NCBI GenBank assembly: GCA_963844315.1
Contig: CAWJOC010000026.1
Span: 185,624 to 249,623, forward strand
Length of the DNA: 64,000 nt
Direction: 5' to 3'
Origin: CAWAVN01 sp963844315
GTDB taxonomy: Bacteria > Planctomycetota > Planctomycetia > Planctomycetales > Planctomycetaceae
The translations under genes and the position numbers were made by a program. Positions 61,325 through 64,000 of the stretch are shown here, in pieces; position 1 is the stretch's first letter; each line of letters starts with the position of its first letter. Under the pieces are notes generated by a model. That model saw only the letters and a program-made list of their open reading frames with translations. It searched no databases and was not told where the DNA came from.

Positions 61325-62146
61325 ATGGAAGGTTCGACTCTCTTGGAAGACTCCAAAGCCCCGTGCGGATGCGGATTCGATCTCCAGCGGATTGGCGCGG
61401 AAACGTTCGTCAAAGCCTGCGAATGCCATGCGGAGTTGCCCTCCACCAACAACCGGGCGCTCAAACTGGCCAATCTCCCGGAACTTGAAACGCCACTGCT
61501 CATCCTGGCCATGCGGCAATCGGCGGGGCGGGGGCGGGGCGAGAATTCCTGGTGGTCGGCGGACGGGGCATTGACGTTCTCCCTCATCCTGGACGCCCAA
61601 AAATCCGGGCTTGTGCCGGAGCGCTGGCCGCAGGTTTCCCTGGCGACGGGATTGGCGATTTGCGAAGCCCTGGAGCCGTTTGCGTCTCATGCGTCCCTCA
61701 AATTGAAATGGCCGAACGACGTGATGCTGGGCGGGAAAAAACTGTGCGGCATCCTCAGCGAGGTTCCCTCGCAGGTCAAAGGCCGGATCGTGGTGGGGAT
61801 TGGGATCAACGTCAATAACCGCTTCCATCAAGCGCCATTGGAGGTCGAGCAGCGGGCCGCCTCACTCGCCGAGGGAGAGAGCGCCCCTTGGGATTTGACC
61901 GAGGTGCTCGTGCGGGTGCTTCAGCAGATCGAAGGCGAATTCGCCCGTCTGACGGAAGGGCCGCTCAAGTTCTCCAAGCGGTTTCGCGAACGGTGCTGGC
62001 TCTCGGGCCGCGAAGTGTCGATCACCGGCGGCATTGTGGAAATCCGCGGCTGCTGCCAAGGGATTGATGAGGACGGCGCGCTTCTGGTGCAAACCGCCGC
62101 CGGAATCGAACGCCTCCTCAGCGGCACGGTGACGGTCCTGGATTGA
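61325..62146 (+). CDS. birA: Biotin-[acetyl-CoA-carboxylase] ligase (class I, no HTH)
   Basis: There are 273 residues from ATG 61325. The catalytic domain has LPSTNNRALKLANLPELETP, the biotinyl-AMP loop SAGRGRGENSWWS (GRGRxG type), GALTFSLIL, LKLKWPNDVMLGGKKLCGIL (KWPND) and VVGIGINVNN. The C-terminal SH3-like domain ends GRIERL-type (GIERLLSGTVTVLD). No N-terminal DNA-binding domain, so it is a ligase only. It attaches biotin to the carboxyl carrier protein of acetyl-CoA carboxylase in the cytoplasm. Confidence 0.93.
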   Translation: MEGSTLLEDSKAPCGCGFDLQRIGAETFVKACECHAELPSTNNRALKLANLPELETPLLILAMRQSAGRGRGENSWWSADGALTFSLILDAQKSGLVPERWPQVSLATGLAICEALEPFASHASLKLKWPNDVMLGGKKLCGILSEVPSQVKGRIVVGIGINVNNRFHQAPLEVEQRAASLAEGESAPWDLTEVLVRVLQQIEGEFARLTEGPLKFSKRFRERCWLSGREVSITGGIVEIRGCCQGIDEDGALLVQTAAGIERLLSGTVTVLD

Positions 62147-62261
62147 AGGACCCGCTCTCGATCAGAACTCGTCGGCAGAGTCGCGGGAAACAATGGCGGG
62201 TGGTATTCTCATAAGGATTACCGACGCTATTGTTCCTTTGACTCTCCACCGGGGTGAAACC

Positions 62262-63044
62262 ATGACGCTTCGAGGCTTCGTTTCTTTGTGTGTACTGCTC
62301 GTTTCCGTGATGCCCGCCTTTGCGGAGGACAAGGCGGAGGGCGAATGGATTTCACTCTTTAACGGGAAAGACCTGGAAGGTTGGACGCCCAAAATCCGGG
62401 GCTATGAAGCTGGCGAAAACTTTGGGAACACCTTCCGCGTCGAGGATGGCGTCCTCAAAGTGGGTTACGACCAATACGACCAGTTCGAAGAGAAGTTCGG
62501 GCATCTGTTTTATAAAGACAGCTTTTCGCATTACATCATCCGGGCGGAGTACCGCTTCGTGGGCGAACAGTGCCCGGGCGGGCCAGGGTGGGCGATTCGC
62601 AATAGCGGCCTGATGCTGCACGGCCAAACGCCCCAAACCATGACGAAGGACCAGCGCTTCCCGGTGTCCATCGAGGTGCAACTCTTGGGCGGTTCGGGAT
62701 CGGGCAACCGGCCCACGGCCAATCTCTGCACCCCGGGCACGCACATTGTCATGGAGGGGGAGTTGGTGAAACGCCACTGCACCAGTTCCACGTCGAAAAC
62801 TTTCCACGGCGACCAATGGGTGACGGTGGAAGTCGAAGTCCAGGGCAGCGAAAGCTTCACCCACAAAATCAACGGCGAAACCGTGATGACCTACACCAAG
62901 CCCCAACTCGACGACACCGATGAAGACGCCAAAAAACTCATTAAGGACGGCGCGCTGCTCTTGGAAGGCGGAACCATCTCCCTCCAATCCGAAAGCCATC
63001 CCGTCGAGTTCCGCAAAGTGGAACTGAAGGTGCTCAAGAGGTGA
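62262..63044 (+). CDS. Exported DUF1080 (3-keto-disaccharide hydrolase-like) protein
   Basis: From ATG 62262 (MTLRGFVSLCVLLVSVMPAF, a signal peptide ending AFAED) there are 260 residues. DUF1080 motifs: WISLFNGKDLEGWTPK, HYIIRAEYRFVGEQCPGG, AIRNSGLMLHG, IEVQLLGG and GTISLQSESHPVEFRKVELK. The fold is a concanavalin-like beta sandwich. DUF1080 proteins act on 3-keto-glycosides in some bacteria and are greatly expanded in Planctomycetes. Monocistronic. Confidence 0.92.
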   Translation: MTLRGFVSLCVLLVSVMPAFAEDKAEGEWISLFNGKDLEGWTPKIRGYEAGENFGNTFRVEDGVLKVGYDQYDQFEEKFGHLFYKDSFSHYIIRAEYRFVGEQCPGGPGWAIRNSGLMLHGQTPQTMTKDQRFPVSIEVQLLGGSGSGNRPTANLCTPGTHIVMEGELVKRHCTSSTSKTFHGDQWVTVEVEVQGSESFTHKINGETVMTYTKPQLDDTDEDAKKLIKDGALLLEGGTISLQSESHPVEFRKVELKVLKR

Positions 63045-63230
63045 GTGGTGGAGTGGTGAGTGGTGGAGTGGTCTTTTCATCCGTGCTTATCTGGGAACTC
63101 CGTGGTTTCTTTTGCTCTTGGACTTTTTCGTGTCGTTCGCGTGTTCCGTTCGTTCTCCACCACTCACCACTCACCACTCCACCACTCCACCACTCACCAC
63201 TCCACCACTCCACCACTCCACCACTCACCA
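63041..63230. repeat. Inverted low-complexity repeat (GAGTGGTG)n / (CACCACTC)n
   Basis: About four GAGTGGTG/GAGTGGTGGA units at 63042-63074 face about nine CACCACTC/CACCACTCCA units at 63157-63229 across an 80-base spacer. The arms can pair into a long hairpin just after the DUF1080 gene. Confidence 0.8.
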
Positions 63231-63408
63231 ACTTTAAGGAATTTGTGCAAAACCGTCCGGAAAAATCGGATCGGTCTTGTGGGAGTCGGGGAGATGGTTT
63301 ATCTTCCCCGGCCTTTCCCTGAGAATGGGCTATTGGATGGCTGATTCTCAAGTCAAAATTCCCCTCACTTTCCCATCTTCCGCCCCTCTTCCGTGCAAGG
63401 ATGCCACG

Positions 63409-64000
63409 ATGAGACGCTATTTTGCCGCCCTCTTCCTCCCGGCGTTTTGCGCCCTTGGTTTTTGGGGCTGTGGACCGTCGGCCAACACGATTGCGGGGAA
63501 ACCCTGGCGAACGCGCGACGAGCCTGGCAGGAACCGCCAGGCCGATAATCCGCTTCGCGAGCGGTCCGACGCGAAACGGCCTGGGTGGAAGACCGAGGAA
63601 AAGGCGACCGCCCGCGCGGACTCCTCCGAGGCGAAACCGCAAAACGACTCCCCCAAATCGGACGCCCTCGCCCTCGCCAAGTTCGACCAGGAAACCTTAA
63701 CGCTCATTGAGGAAGAATTGGCGAACACGCTGCCCGAAGAGCGCGACCAGTTCTTTAAGGATGTCATCAGCTTGCAGCCCGCGATGGTCCGGCAGATCAT
63801 CCATACCCGGCGGATTGTCCGGCAAGTCGGACAGGATGCCCCGAGCCGCTTGGGCGCGCCCGATCCCGCAGCGGGCCGCATCCAGCAGGTGACGGGGGAA
63901 GAATTTAACGACTTGCCGGTCGAAAGCGATGATCCTTCGCAAAGCATTCCGGGCCGCGATCCCGCGGATCCGGGTCTGGGGGCCGCCGATCCTTGGAACC
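63409..64000 (+). CDS. Predicted lipoprotein, 3' end beyond the window
   Basis: ATG 63409 begins MRRYFAALFLPAFCALGFWG with a lipobox Cys at residue 21 (FWGC). A long, charged, Arg/Asp/Pro-rich linker follows to about residue 90, then a helical segment with LIEEELANTLPEERDQFFKD and MVRQIIHTRRIVRQVG, and a Pro/Asp-rich stretch (DPADPGLGAADP) running off the end. No family is recognised. The frame is open to base 64000. Confidence 0.6.
   Translation, partial: MRRYFAALFLPAFCALGFWGCGPSANTIAGKPWRTRDEPGRNRQADNPLRERSDAKRPGWKTEEKATARADSSEAKPQNDSPKSDALALAKFDQETLTLIEEELANTLPEERDQFFKDVISLQPAMVRQIIHTRRIVRQVGQDAPSRLGAPDPAAGRIQQVTGEEFNDLPVESDDPSQSIPGRDPADPGLGAADPWN

Noticed and set aside
63157..63229. Regularly spaced CCACTCACCACTCC units resembling a CRISPR array
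   Set aside because: Units are 8-10 bases with no unique spacers and no cas genes nearby; this is a simple repeat with an inverted partner.

Overview
The window reads as a chromosomal stretch of a member of the Planctomycetota (class Planctomycetia; I cannot resolve the order). The basis is the gene content: a paired DUF1501 gene and cytochrome/DUF1549/DUF1553 gene, a DUF1080 protein, BamB/PQQ-like and FG-GAP secreted propellers, a sulfatase homologue, squalene-hopene cyclase, tetrahydromethanopterin-type C1 enzymes (Fae, methylene-H4MPT dehydrogenase), mostly monocistronic genes, and many predicted lipoproteins or exported proteins.

Layout. 0-5.6 kb: a PadR repressor (cut by the window edge) with a perfect 40-bp palindrome upstream, a thioesterase, then a module of membrane protein, FtsX-like permease, DUF1579 protein and LolD-like ATPase. 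5.7-13.6 kb, minus strand: GT87-type glycosyltransferase, the DUF1501 and DUF1549/1553 pair, cdsA-uppS and csrA. 14-21.8 kb: hydroxyacid dehydrogenase, M16 peptidase, argG, small lipoproteins, a sigma-70 factor. 22-36 kb: PQQ propeller, metallophosphoesterase, squalene-hopene cyclase, sialidase-like protein, short-chain dehydrogenase, NtrC-type regulator, degenerate sulfatase. 36-46 kb: lipoprotein hydrolase, IS110 element, two more beta-propeller proteins, small hypotheticals. 46-53.5 kb: C1 genes (ATP-grasp, fae, mtd) and a rimK-RCK fusion with a RimB-like protease. 54-57 kb: cupredoxin, DoxX, FolE-like protein, zinc-ribbon protein, NYN nuclease. 57-64 kb: a Ro60 locus, birA, DUF1080 and a lipoprotein cut by the right edge.

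The most striking region is 58.8-61.2 kb (minus strand). A tRNA-Arg-like gene, a small protein and two tandem structured RNAs lie upstream of a Ro60/TROVE gene. Each RNA carries a T-arm/acceptor half followed by an acceptor/D-arm half, in the reverse of normal tRNA order, enclosed by a covarying terminal helix. This fits bacterial Y RNAs that mimic tRNA; a circularly permuted tRNA is the alternative.

Two features affect the whole window. First, about 19 genes, many of them conserved, need one or two single-base frame corrections, often in short homopolymers, so base-calling error in a draft assembly is likely. Second, intergenic spaces are packed with at least ten families of dispersed palindromic repeats, one of which lies in frame inside a coding sequence.
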